Of a DNA stretch of 64,000 bases, positions 55,307 to 63,993 are shown in pieces. This stretch comes from JACRLW01 sp050181465. Its GTDB lineage: Bacteria; Planctomycetota; UBA1135; UBA2386. A program made the position numbers and the translations under genes. Position 1 is the stretch's first letter, and every line of letters starts with the position of its first letter. The notes beneath the pieces were generated by a model. The model saw only the letters and a list, made by a program, of their open reading frames with translations, did no database searches and was not told the origin of the DNA. The stretch covers positions 1 through 64,000 of the forward strand of contig JBFXDD010000010.1 of NCBI GenBank assembly GCA_050181465.1, given 5' to 3'.

Positions 55307-58108
55307 ATGTTCGGCACGCGGCTGACGGGGCAGTCGGGGTCTCAGGAGGTCATCCACGTCTACGTCGATCCCCGCAACGGGAGTGACGATCTGGCCGCAG
55401 GGTCGCCGAGTTGGAATCCCAACGGCGGGTCGACGGCTCCTGTGTGTGCGGTGCCTACGACGCCGAACCGCCCCAATGACGTGATCGAGCAAAGTTCCGG
55501 GCAGCCGCTACGCCATGCTCCGCACCCGTTTCGAACGATCGGTGCGGCCCTCCGCTACATCGGCAGCACCGCGCAGTTGGCAGGTTCCCCGCCGGGTACT
55601 GATCCGCTGCCGTACCCGCCGTCGCCAGCACCTGGGCAGGTTCAGTGGACCCACGCCATCGTGCATCTTCTGCCCGGCCTCTACGCACCGGACACTAATT
55701 GGTATCCCGACTTCCTCGCCAGCGGGAACGGCGAAGCGTTCCCGCTCGTGGTTCCACCCCGAGTATCCATCCAAGGAACTTCCGGCCTGAACACGATTCT
55801 CTTCGCGAAGGGGACAAGTGCCTTGGTGTTCGGCGCTTGGTTTGATCCGGTGACGAATCAGCGCACGCCGGAGGAATCGGAACACGCGATCGCCTCAACG
55901 GGCGAGGACAGCATTGTCTCCGCGGTCACCTTCTACGCGTGCGGCGCGGACCACGTCTCCCAGCCCTCGGTCGCCGCTACGGAACAGGCGGCCGTGCTCT
56001 TGGACGGGGAAGTCTCGGCGACACCTACGATCTGCAACTGTTTCTTCGTGAAGAATCGCGTTGGCGTGCTCGTGAATGCCGGGAACCCCGGCATCTTCCC
56101 GCCGCAGCCTCCGAGTCATCCCGAGGTGTCGTCCGTACCACCCGCCGTGGTGCACAATGGGACGAGCCTCATCGGCAACACCTTTGTGTGGAACGCCGTC
56201 GGTGTGTGGAACGGCGAGTACGCGGAGCAAACAATCGACTGGGTCAGATCCACCAATCAAAACCTATCACAGCCATTCGCAATCGGCTGGTCCAAACTGA
56301 TCGTGGTGAACAACATTTTCGACTCCATGAGCCCTGGGTCGCTGCAGGATTCTGGAGTCAAGGACTACTGCTCCGAGAACAACGTGACAAAGTTCTCGGA
56401 TGGCCTGGGATGGTGGCGCCATCCGGAATCGTGGCCTTTCACTTTTGCCGACACCGGCTTCGAGGGGATTCCGGCTGAGGACATGGAAGTCCTCGGAGTG
56501 GGTGACTTCAACGCCTACGAGGAGCAGCCGGCACCCTTCGGCGGAGGTTCGTTCCTTGGGCGTAGATACAATCGATCGGTCAACGAGCCGACTCCATACA
56601 TCGGATTCAACTATCAACTCCCAGCCGTGGGTTTCGATCCGGCCAGGCCCACCATGCAGCGACCCGCGCCGAGCCGAAATATCGCCCCCTTCACCGGTTG
56701 GCAGGCCAACGTATCCCAGTCGGGTCTCAATCCACGTGGCGTGCTGTACATCCGTGACATGTTCTGCTTGGCGCGGGAGCAAGACAGCACGAACCCCACC
56801 TCGAACGTGACGCCGATCAACACCGGGTGGCCGCAGGTGCAGGGGCAACTGGCCGCAAACGCGCCCGGTTTCGACGGGTCGCCGTTGGACTTTCGACTCC
56901 ATCCGACCGCGGCGGCCTTCCCGAGCGGCCTGGCTCCGACAGCCCCGCCTCCGCTTGCGATCCCCAATCCACTCGTGGACAACGGCTTCGACATCCCGGC
57001 CACCGGCACGGTGGCCATGACGAACGGCATGCTGCTACGTCAGCCCGGCATTCCCGGGCACCCCACTTGGTCATTCAGTCCTTGGGCATTCGATGTTGAG
57101 GGATACGGGAATCCTCGGAGTCGAAACCACACGGATCCTCGCTACGTGGGCACGAGCCTGACGGATATCGGTGCGGATGAGGTCGGTGACCTGATCATCG
57201 CCGGGTATCGAATGGGAACGACCATGTTCGTGCGGCTGTCCGACACCGATCCCGACAATCCGTACCGCAACAGCTCGCCCGGCCTTGGCTTCGTTCTCGA
57301 GAATCAGCGAGTCTATACCATCGGCCCGGCCAATACGGTCGCCGCCCAGATGAGTCCTGGCCATCAGGCTGCCGGATTTCCGGCGCCGATGCACCGTGTG
57401 TATCCGATACCGGCACTTCAGACGGACTTTCCGCTGGCATACGCGGATTCCTTCACCAACGACTCCGCGCCGGTGTGGCATTCGTTCGAGACGATTACGA
57501 CGGGGGTGTTTCAGCGACCTTGGGTCTTCTCCCCGCCGCCTCCGCCGTCGCCTCCAATCTCACTGAGTGCGCTCTACTTGGCGACCGCCGCTGATGTCAC
57601 GCCGCATCTCCTGCCTGATCCGCATCCATGGTGGTCGCAGTTCCCTGGGCAGCTGCCCAACTCAGTGCCTACCAGCTACACGCTTTACCAGGATTGCCTT
57701 GGGGCGGGTGTCTACAACGGATTCCTCTACGTGCCCCCGATCACCGGGGTCGCGAACCCCGCGGGCTCGGGAATCGGTTTCTTCCAGTCGTCGCCGCCCT
57801 TCGACTTCCTGTGGCTCGACGGGGCTTCGCTCTTCAGCGTCCCGGTGGACTTCAAGCGATTCTATCGGTGGCTGAATGGGCCGGGGGGGCATGTGGTGCA
57901 GGACCAGTTCGACCAATGGGGGCGAGTGGGGCGGTTCGATCCGGTGCAGCAGCGAGTCGTTAACGAGCAACCGTCATTGCCGCCGAGCACGGTGACGCCG
58001 CCGACCGGCAGCGCGACCGCACTCAGGTTCTCTCTGGAACACAATGCTCAAGGCTTCTTCGCGGGTGTAAGAAACATGCAGAGCTTCCTTGTGCGGATTC
58101 AGGATTGA
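55307..58108 (+). CDS. secreted beta-helix-type surface protein under repeat-mediated frame control
   Basis: A 933-residue frame starts at ATG 55307. Early sequence HVYVDPRNGSDDLAAGSPSW and PFRTIGAALRYIG is typical of pectate-lyase-like/parallel beta-helix proteins (DUF1565-type start). Further on come SIQGTSGLNTILF and CNCFFVKNRVGVLVNAGNP. A Pro-rich segment (FSPPPPPSPPIS) precedes a C-terminal ~190-residue region that is partly duplicated at 59637. There is no signal peptide from this ATG and no Shine-Dalgarno. If ATG 55245 is joined by a unit change, the N-terminus becomes a signal-like MSVSAYLRICVSAL... ending LTGQSGSQ, comparable with VPGQSAWSQ and LSGQAGWTS in the two neighbouring kelch genes. 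In this copy number the gene is likely OFF or weakly made. Confidence 0.75.
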   Translation: MFGTRLTGQSGSQEVIHVYVDPRNGSDDLAAGSPSWNPNGGSTAPVCAVPTTPNRPNDVIEQSSGQPLRHAPHPFRTIGAALRYIGSTAQLAGSPPGTDPLPYPPSPAPGQVQWTHAIVHLLPGLYAPDTNWYPDFLASGNGEAFPLVVPPRVSIQGTSGLNTILFAKGTSALVFGAWFDPVTNQRTPEESEHAIASTGEDSIVSAVTFYACGADHVSQPSVAATEQAAVLLDGEVSATPTICNCFFVKNRVGVLVNAGNPGIFPPQPPSHPEVSSVPPAVVHNGTSLIGNTFVWNAVGVWNGEYAEQTIDWVRSTNQNLSQPFAIGWSKLIVVNNIFDSMSPGSLQDSGVKDYCSENNVTKFSDGLGWWRHPESWPFTFADTGFEGIPAEDMEVLGVGDFNAYEEQPAPFGGGSFLGRRYNRSVNEPTPYIGFNYQLPAVGFDPARPTMQRPAPSRNIAPFTGWQANVSQSGLNPRGVLYIRDMFCLAREQDSTNPTSNVTPINTGWPQVQGQLAANAPGFDGSPLDFRLHPTAAAFPSGLAPTAPPPLAIPNPLVDNGFDIPATGTVAMTNGMLLRQPGIPGHPTWSFSPWAFDVEGYGNPRSRNHTDPRYVGTSLTDIGADEVGDLIIAGYRMGTTMFVRLSDTDPDNPYRNSSPGLGFVLENQRVYTIGPANTVAAQMSPGHQAAGFPAPMHRVYPIPALQTDFPLAYADSFTNDSAPVWHSFETITTGVFQRPWVFSPPPPPSPPISLSALYLATAADVTPHLLPDPHPWWSQFPGQLPNSVPTSYTLYQDCLGAGVYNGFLYVPPITGVANPAGSGIGFFQSSPPFDFLWLDGASLFSVPVDFKRFYRWLNGPGGHVVQDQFDQWGRVGRFDPVQQRVVNEQPSLPPSTVTPPTGSATALRFSLEHNAQGFFAGVRNMQSFLVRIQD

Positions 58109-58118
58109 GGTGACCATC

Positions 58119-59564
58119 ATGAAGAAGCATGGGACACGGCATGCCAGCATCGCGGGTTTCTGGCGACAGACTTGCTCGGTTCTGGTTCTCGTGGCTTGCG
58201 TCCCGGGGCAGTCCGCCTGGTCGCAGGTCGGAGTTCTAAACACCGCGATCGAGCATGGAAATCTCGTTCTCGTGGATGTACCAGCGCATGGTTGCGTTTT
58301 TGCTCACGGCGGAGTGGACTACTCGGTTCCAAACTTTCCACGCGCGCTCAATCACACCTGGATCTGGGATGGGATGCGCTGGAATCGACTGCAGCCGGCG
58401 ATGAGTCCTCCCGCACGATGGGGAGCCTGGATTGCCTACGATCCGGTCCATGACACCATCGTACGTTTCGGCGGTCAGGATTCCGCAGGAGTCCGTTGCG
58501 ATGACACATGGATTTGGCGAAACGGGACGTGGTCAGAAGTGCAGTCGCCGATTCGACCTCCCGCGCGAGCTGGTACGAGGATTCAGTTCGATCCAATACG
58601 GGGCGGATTGCTCATGTTTGGTGGCGGTGGGTTCTCAAGTGCCGGCTTTTTTCTTTTTCGAGACACCTGGTTCTTCAATGGCGCGACTTGGATGGAGCTG
58701 CAACCGAACACTCCTTTTCCGGAGAAGAGTAGCGTTGGAGTTGCTCTTGACGCCCACCGCAGTCGCATCGTCTGCTTCAGTCCGAATCCTTCGTTTCAGA
58801 CAACTTGGGAATGGGATGGCTTCGATTGGCGAGAGGTGCCGGTATCCGCGCGCCCGGGGCCTTACGTCGGCCAAGGAATGACCTACGATCCGGAGCGTCG
58901 TCGGGTCGTTGTCTACGGGGGGCAAGACGGTTCTGGTGTGTCCCATGGCAACCTCTGGGAGTATGACGGCGTCACGTGGCGGTTGCGGCAGGATCCCTCC
59001 GTGGGGCCTGGCAGTCGGGATGAATTTGGCTTCGTGTACTCGACGGTGAATCGAGCGACGCTGCTATTCGGTGGGTACTCTCGGCCGACGCAGCAGGTCC
59101 TGATCCGGCACGACGACGTCTGGGCCTGGCAGAGCAACCAAATGGCGGAACTGGAACTGCGGCGGCCGGGTTGCCCCGGGATCGGTCTGCAGCCGAGTCT
59201 TCGCCGGCCCATGGGTGGTCCATGGGTCGATGACGACTACATTCTGGCAGTCGAGAACCTGCTCGACCCGAGTGCCGGCGGCGCGATGCTGATCGGCTTC
59301 TCGGATGCGCGATTCGGCAGCCTGACCCTCCCCGCCAGTCTGTCGTCGATCGGGATGGGCTCGTGCCAACTCGGGGTGGCCGCGGAGATCAGTTACCCGC
59401 TGACCCAGGGCGGCTTTGGTTGGCAGTGGCAGGTTCGCGTGCCTGCTGATCCGGGCCTCGCCGGCGTCTCGCTGTTCCTGCAGGCCGCCGTGCTGCAGTC
59501 TCGTGCGAATGCGGCCGGAGTCGTGATGACCAACTCCTATCGAACACGCGTGGGTATCCGATGA
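58119..59564 (+). CDS. secreted kelch-type beta-propeller protein, copy 1
   Basis: This 481-residue protein starts at ATG 58119 with GAGGTGA six bases upstream. The signal peptide (SVLVLVACVPGQSAWSQ) indicates export. Kelch-like repeats of about 50 residues, each with YDP...VRFGG....DTWIWRNGTW, FDPIRGGLLMFGG..., YDPERRRVVVYGGQDGSG...LWEYDGVTW and STVNRATLLFGGY...DDVWAW, form a propeller of about five to six blades. A C-terminal ~135-residue module (RRPGCPGIGLQPSLRRPMGG...) follows. It lies 10 bases after the beta-helix gene, so the two are probably expressed together; its own ribosome-binding site means it need not share the frame switch. Confidence 0.85.
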   Translation: MKKHGTRHASIAGFWRQTCSVLVLVACVPGQSAWSQVGVLNTAIEHGNLVLVDVPAHGCVFAHGGVDYSVPNFPRALNHTWIWDGMRWNRLQPAMSPPARWGAWIAYDPVHDTIVRFGGQDSAGVRCDDTWIWRNGTWSEVQSPIRPPARAGTRIQFDPIRGGLLMFGGGGFSSAGFFLFRDTWFFNGATWMELQPNTPFPEKSSVGVALDAHRSRIVCFSPNPSFQTTWEWDGFDWREVPVSARPGPYVGQGMTYDPERRRVVVYGGQDGSGVSHGNLWEYDGVTWRLRQDPSVGPGSRDEFGFVYSTVNRATLLFGGYSRPTQQVLIRHDDVWAWQSNQMAELELRRPGCPGIGLQPSLRRPMGGPWVDDDYILAVENLLDPSAGGAMLIGFSDARFGSLTLPASLSSIGMGSCQLGVAAEISYPLTQGGFGWQWQVRVPADPGLAGVSLFLQAAVLQSRANAAGVVMTNSYRTRVGIR

Positions 59565-59636
59565 TCACACCCTTGAGTTCGAGTCGACAGAGCGGCGAGC
59601 GCCTTCTCGGCGCGTGTCCGGCCGTCTAGAAGCGGC

Positions 59637-60407
59637 TTGGCACGGATGATGTCTTGCCATTCGGCAGTGGGATTCGCGGCACCGGGCTCGGGCACTCGTT
59701 GCATTCCTGTACTGTTCGCGGACTCTTCGTCTCGAGACGCAGCGGCCTTGGGCTCTTACCTTGCACCGGGTGAGAAGTACTCGTTCGAGAGGATTTCGTT
59801 GAGAGTGTTTCAGCGACCTTGGGTCTTCTCCCCGTCGCCTCCGCCGTCGCCTCCACTCTCACTGAGTTCGCTCTACTTGGCGACCGCCGCTGATGTCACG
59901 CCGCATCTCCTGCCTGATCCGCATCCATGGTGGTCGCAGTTCCCTGGGCAGTTGCCCAACTCAGTGCCTACCAGCTACACGCTTTACCAGGATTGCCTTG
60001 GAGCGGGTGTCTACAACGGATTCCTCTACGTGCCCCCGATCACCGGGGTCGCGAACCCCGCGGGCTCGGGAATCGGTTTCTTCCAGTCGTCGCCGCCCTT
60101 CGATTTCCTGTGGCTCGATGGGGCTTCGCTCTTCAACGTCCCGGTGGACTTCAAGCGATTCTATCGGTGGCTGAATGGGCCGGGGGGGCATGTCGTGCAG
60201 AACGAGTTTGATCAATGGGGTCGTGTTGGTCGCCGGGTGACGACTAGTCCTGACCCAGTGGGTGTGGAGCAGTCCTTGCCTGCTTGCACTTTGATCCCCT
60301 CGCCCGGAAGTGTCGCCTCTTTGAGATTCGCGCTTGAGCACAATGCTCAGGGCTACTTCCCTGGGACGAAGAACATGCAGAGTTTTCTGGTGAGAATCCA
60401 GGACTGA
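59637..60407 (+). pseudogene. 5'-truncated duplicate of the beta-helix gene
   Basis: From about residue 10 onward this 256-codon frame is homologous to the last ~255 codons of the 55307 gene (MSCHSAVGFAAPGSG versus MSPGHQAAGFPAPMH, then VFQRPWVFSPSPPPSPPLS). Over 59.81-60.21 kb the two are nearly identical at DNA level. It begins with a TTG and has no ribosome-binding site, promoter or signal peptide. It is a remnant produced by the tandem duplication rather than a functional gene. Confidence 0.75.
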
Positions 60408-60416
60408 GGAGTCGTC

Positions 60417-61865
60417 ATGATCATCGAGTCACGCTGGATACCGATCACGAGTATGAGATTCTTGCAGGCGGTGTGTCTGAGCTTGACAATGGCACTCCAC
60501 TTGAGCGGTCAGGCGGGTTGGACATCAATGGGGGGTCTGAACAGCGGAATCAAGTATGGGAATATGGTCCTAGCGGATGTCCCGACGCATAATCGCGTCT
60601 TCGGGCATGGCGGCGTCGATTATTCTTTGCCTGGATTTCCCCGTGCGCTCAACCACACTTGGGAATGGGATGGGTCAAATTGGGTTCAACTACAACCGCC
60701 GAATAGTCCGCCAGCCCGCTGGGGAGCCAAATTGGCCTATGATCCCGTTCGCGACGTGGTGATTCGCTTCGGCGGTGCTGACGCCTCGTTCGTGTACCAG
60801 GACGACACTTGGATATGGCGCAACGGTACCTGGACCTTGGGGCAGTTCTCGGTTCGGCCGGCACCTAGATTCGGAGCCAACATGCAGTTCGACCCAGTTC
60901 GTGGTGGGGTACTGATGTTCGGCGGGCTCGGCGCGTCTGCCGCCGGTGCTTTTCGATTCCGAGATACTTGGTTGTTCGATGGAGCGGGTTGGACAGAGCT
61001 ACATCCGACTACTCCATTTCCGGACAAGGGTATTGTTGGGGTTGCGTTGGATACGCATCGGGCAAGAATTGTTTGCTTCAGCCCGAATCCATCATTTCAG
61101 ACCACCTGGGAGTGGGACGGGTTCGATTGGCAAGAGGTTCCCGTCTTAATCCGACCTGGTCCTTATAGTGGATCGGGAATGACCTACGACCCGGAGCGTC
61201 GTCGGGTCGTTGTCTACGGGGGGCAAGACGGTTCCGGCGTGTTCTATGGCAATCTCTGGGAGTTCGACGGCACGAACTGGCAACTTCGTCAAGATCCTAC
61301 GGTAGGGCCGGGCAATCGGGATGAGTTTGGCTTTGTGTATTCGACCGTGAATCGAGCGACGTTGGTATTCGGCGGGTACTCTCGGCCGACGCAGCAGGTT
61401 CTGAATTGGCACGACGACGTCTGGGCCTGGCAGAGCAACCAAATGGCGGAACTGGAACTGCGGCGTCCGGGTTGCCCCGGGATCGGATTGCAGCCGAGTC
61501 TTCGCCGGCCCATGGGTGGTCCATGGGTCGATGACGACTACATCTTGGCAGTCGAGCACCTGCTCGACCCGAGTGCCGGCGGCGCGATGCTGATCGGCTT
61601 CTCGGATGCGCGATTCGGCAGCCTGACCCTCCCCGCCAGTCTGTCGTCGATCGGGATGGGCTCGTGCCAACTCGGGGTGGCCGCGGAGATCAGTTACCCG
61701 CTGACCCAGGGCGGCTTTGGTTGGCAGTGGCAGGTTCGCGTGCCTGCTGATCCGGGCCTCGCCGGCGTCTCGCTGTTCCTGCAGGCCGCCGTGCTGCAGT
61801 CTCGTGCGAATGCGGCCGGAGTCGTGATGACCGACTCCTATCGGGCGAGCGTAGGAATTCGGTGA
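60417..61865 (+). CDS. secreted kelch-type beta-propeller protein, copy 2
   Basis: This 482-residue paralogue of the 58119 gene starts at ATG 60417 with GAGGAG five bases upstream. The signal peptide (LQAVCLSLTMALHLSGQAGW) is different in sequence but alike in type. Blades DPVRDVVIRFGG, FDPVRGGVLMFGG, YDPERRRVVVYGGQDGSG and FVYSTVNRATLVFGGY match copy 1. The C-terminal ~140 codons are nearly identical in DNA to copy 1, whereas the N-terminal half has drifted. The stop overlaps the start of the next gene. Confidence 0.87.
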   Translation: MIIESRWIPITSMRFLQAVCLSLTMALHLSGQAGWTSMGGLNSGIKYGNMVLADVPTHNRVFGHGGVDYSLPGFPRALNHTWEWDGSNWVQLQPPNSPPARWGAKLAYDPVRDVVIRFGGADASFVYQDDTWIWRNGTWTLGQFSVRPAPRFGANMQFDPVRGGVLMFGGLGASAAGAFRFRDTWLFDGAGWTELHPTTPFPDKGIVGVALDTHRARIVCFSPNPSFQTTWEWDGFDWQEVPVLIRPGPYSGSGMTYDPERRRVVVYGGQDGSGVFYGNLWEFDGTNWQLRQDPTVGPGNRDEFGFVYSTVNRATLVFGGYSRPTQQVLNWHDDVWAWQSNQMAELELRRPGCPGIGLQPSLRRPMGGPWVDDDYILAVEHLLDPSAGGAMLIGFSDARFGSLTLPASLSSIGMGSCQLGVAAEISYPLTQGGFGWQWQVRVPADPGLAGVSLFLQAAVLQSRANAAGVVMTDSYRASVGIR

Positions 61866-63430
61866 TGCGTTGGGTCGTGGCTCTGCTGGCCCTGCTGCTC
61901 TTCGCCGCAGTGGCAAGCGGGTGGTGGCTGGCGCGGCACGGCGAGCCAGAACTCGCGCAGAGTTCCGGGCGCCGCGGCGACGGCGCCGCGGAGGATGTTT
62001 CCGAGCGCGCGACGGTCGATGAATCTGACTCCTCGAGGACGAATCGGTCGTCGGCCCTTGCAGTGCCCGATCAAGTCGTGCGGCTGCTGGAGGACGGTGA
62101 CTTCGACGAGTGTCGGATCCGGTGGATCACCGGATCCGACGTTGCGGCGATCCATCGGCCGCTTCACTCGTCAGGCGGCATCGAGCACCGGGATTGGTTC
62201 GCCCCTGAACAAGCGCGAATTGTCGTCCCTCACGGACACTGGGTCTGGCTGTGCGCGCAGTTTCGCTTCGCCGCGACCTGGCGCACTCGCTACTTCCGTG
62301 CCGCACCGGGAGCGGAAGTCCTCCGGCTCGATTGCCGGAGAGAGGCGCCGGCACAGATTTGGATCCGTGCAATCGATCGATCGCTCCAAGGGGCCTCGGG
62401 AGGACGTCGATTGATTGCCCGATCCGGTTCGGGTGAATCGATCACGGTGAGTTTGGATTCTCGTGGACTGGGAGTACTCGACGCACACCTTCGCGGAGTG
62501 ATCTCGTTGTCCTTCCCCGATGCATCACAGGCAGCGGACGGCTCAGCGTCGTCGGTTCTCGTCGACCGAGTGTCGCCGCATGATGCGCATGTCTTGACGC
62601 TTGGCGAACCGGAGGAGACCTTCGCGGTGCCCCTCGATCTGATGGTTGCGGGCGAGACGGCGGCGCTGCGGTCGGCCCGTGTGACGTTCCGACGGGTGGA
62701 CGGCTCCGGGGAGCTGATTCCGCTGCTGGCGCGGTTACAGCCCGGTCACTTCTCGGCGGTGTGTCCCCTGCCGCGAGGGACCTACGTCATCGAGTCGGTT
62801 CCGCCCGGCGCGCTCCGTGGGGCGGTCGAGGATGGTCTCCTTCGAGTTCCCCGCGACGGCGGTGCCGTGGCGGTTCGAGTCGAAGGGCAACCGGCGTCGG
62901 TCGCCTTGGAGTTGGTGGGGCTGATCAGCACCGACTTTCCGGTCCGCGTTCGATGGATCGAGCGCGGAGCCGCAGAGGGCGTTCACTCGGACCTCGAACA
63001 TGTCGGTCCATATCACTGGAACCGACCGATCGAGCAGGTTCACGCCCTTGCGTCGGAGGGGTTGATCGTCGTCAGCGGGCGCCAGGGCTTCTGGCTCAGC
63101 CCAACTTCGATCAAGATCTCGGGCCCAAGCACTCGTGCGCAGCTTCAACCCGCGGCCGAGGTGGAATTCTCTTGGGTCGACGGCCCCGCCTCAGACAGGC
63201 GGCTCGCGATCCTCAGCGCCGACCGCGTCGCGTTCCTTACCCGCCGCTGGGTTTCTTCGCAGGACCTGAGTGCCCCGGCGTGGCTCGGCAGGTTGGTGCT
63301 CCCTGCGGGCGACTGCGCCATCGAGTGCATCGACCACGAGGGCGTCACGGTCTACAGCGAGAATCTCCTGCTGAGGCCCGGCCGACACCGAATCGCGCTC
63401 CGAGGAATGCCGCCGATGCGGCTGCCTTGA
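61865..63430 (+). CDS. membrane-anchored hypothetical protein
   Basis: This 521-residue protein starts at ATG 61865, overlapping the upstream stop (TGATG); GTG 61862 is an alternative. The N-terminal helix (WVVALLALLLFAAVASGWWLA) anchors a disordered Ser/Asp-rich linker (25-65) and then a beta-rich extracytoplasmic part with several WL/FRF strands and repeated Arg/Gly/Pro turns (LRGAVEDGLLRVPRDGGAVAVRVEG). Multiple beta-sandwich domains look likely. No family was recognised. The coupling to the kelch gene suggests it belongs to the same secreted-protein cluster. Confidence 0.7.
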   Translation: MRWVVALLALLLFAAVASGWWLARHGEPELAQSSGRRGDGAAEDVSERATVDESDSSRTNRSSALAVPDQVVRLLEDGDFDECRIRWITGSDVAAIHRPLHSSGGIEHRDWFAPEQARIVVPHGHWVWLCAQFRFAATWRTRYFRAAPGAEVLRLDCRREAPAQIWIRAIDRSLQGASGGRRLIARSGSGESITVSLDSRGLGVLDAHLRGVISLSFPDASQAADGSASSVLVDRVSPHDAHVLTLGEPEETFAVPLDLMVAGETAALRSARVTFRRVDGSGELIPLLARLQPGHFSAVCPLPRGTYVIESVPPGALRGAVEDGLLRVPRDGGAVAVRVEGQPASVALELVGLISTDFPVRVRWIERGAAEGVHSDLEHVGPYHWNRPIEQVHALASEGLIVVSGRQGFWLSPTSIKISGPSTRAQLQPAAEVEFSWVDGPASDRRLAILSADRVAFLTRRWVSSQDLSAPAWLGRLVLPAGDCAIECIDHEGVTVYSENLLLRPGRHRIALRGMPPMRLP

Positions 63431-63555
63431 GCACTTCGAACGACGTTTCGCCGACGGCAATCGCCACAACTTGCGTCTTGCTCCCTCCGGCGGGCCAGCG
63501 CTTCAGTTCTCGAATCGGTGCATCCCCCCGAGCTAGGCCGACCTCTCCGCCCGGC

Positions 63556-63585
63556 TTGACAGACCTTCTACAGGCGTCGTAGGAT
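63556..63585 (+). promoter_or_regulatory. sigma70-like promoter of the BlaI-type regulator
   Basis: TTGACA (63556-63561), an 18-base spacer and TAGGAT (63580-63585) make a good promoter. Transcription would start about 63592, only a few bases before ATG 63595, predicting a leaderless or nearly leaderless mRNA. Confidence 0.65.
63568..63582 (+). promoter_or_regulatory. candidate BlaI/MecI-type operator
   Basis: CTAC-N7-GTAG is a perfect 4+4 dyad in the promoter spacer and -10 region. BlaI-family operators are usually TACA/TGTA-type dyads; this has TACA on one side and a looser match on the other. It suggests the repressor blocks its own promoter. Confidence 0.5.
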
Positions 63586-63594
63586 CTTCGACAG

Positions 63595-63993
63595 ATGTCG
63601 AAGAAAGCTCGCGACCCGAAGCCGATCCGGTTGACCGATGCCGAGTGGCAGGTCATGGAAGTGGTTTGGGAGCGTGGGACCGCGCGAGCTCGCGATGTGC
63701 ACGACGCGCTGCTCTCGCGCAAAGGGTGGAGCTACTCTACGGTGAAGACCCAACTCACGCGCCTGGTCGCCAAAGGTGCGGTGCGCGAGGAATTCGACCG
63801 CAACACGGCGGTCTACACGCCGGCCGTGACCCGGCAGCATGCGCGCCGCTTCGCGCTCCGCGCACTGCTGGAGGCGGCCTTCGGTGGCCAGCTCGGTTCG
63901 CTCGTGCAGCACATGGTGGAGCAGAAGTCGCTCAGCGCTCGGGACCGCGCGGAGTTGCGAAGACTGCTCGATGAGGAGGACTCCGCGGATTGA
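63595..63993 (+). CDS. BlaI/MecI/CopY-family transcriptional repressor
   Basis: This 132-residue winged-helix regulator has the family pattern: LTDAEWQVMEVVWERGTARARDVHDAL, the recognition region GWSYSTVKTQLTRLVAKGAVREEF, the wing (NTAVYTPAVTRQHARR) and a dimerisation helix (LEAAFGGQLGSLVQHMVEQ...LSARDRAELRRLLDEE). The repressors are inactivated by cleavage or effector-driven signalling, typically from a cognate BlaR/M56 membrane peptidase. The next frame begins immediately at its stop (see 63990). It is separated from the preceding gene by 164 bases that include its promoter. Confidence 0.92.
   Translation: MSKKARDPKPIRLTDAEWQVMEVVWERGTARARDVHDALLSRKGWSYSTVKTQLTRLVAKGAVREEFDRNTAVYTPAVTRQHARRFALRALLEAAFGGQLGSLVQHMVEQKSLSARDRAELRRLLDEEDSAD

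Larger units (their letters stand above)
57340..61865 (+). repeat. tandem duplication of about 2.3 kb (approx. 57.34-59.63 kb and 59.63-61.87 kb)
   Basis: Two direct copies are offset by about 2.29-2.30 kb: 57.51-58.11 kb matches 59.81-60.41 kb and 58.12-59.56 kb matches 60.42-61.87 kb. Each copy contains the 3' part of the beta-helix gene plus a complete kelch-type gene. The junction of copy two lies about 59.6 kb, where the first 730 or so codons of the beta-helix gene are missing. Boundaries are approximate, by eye. Confidence 0.75.
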
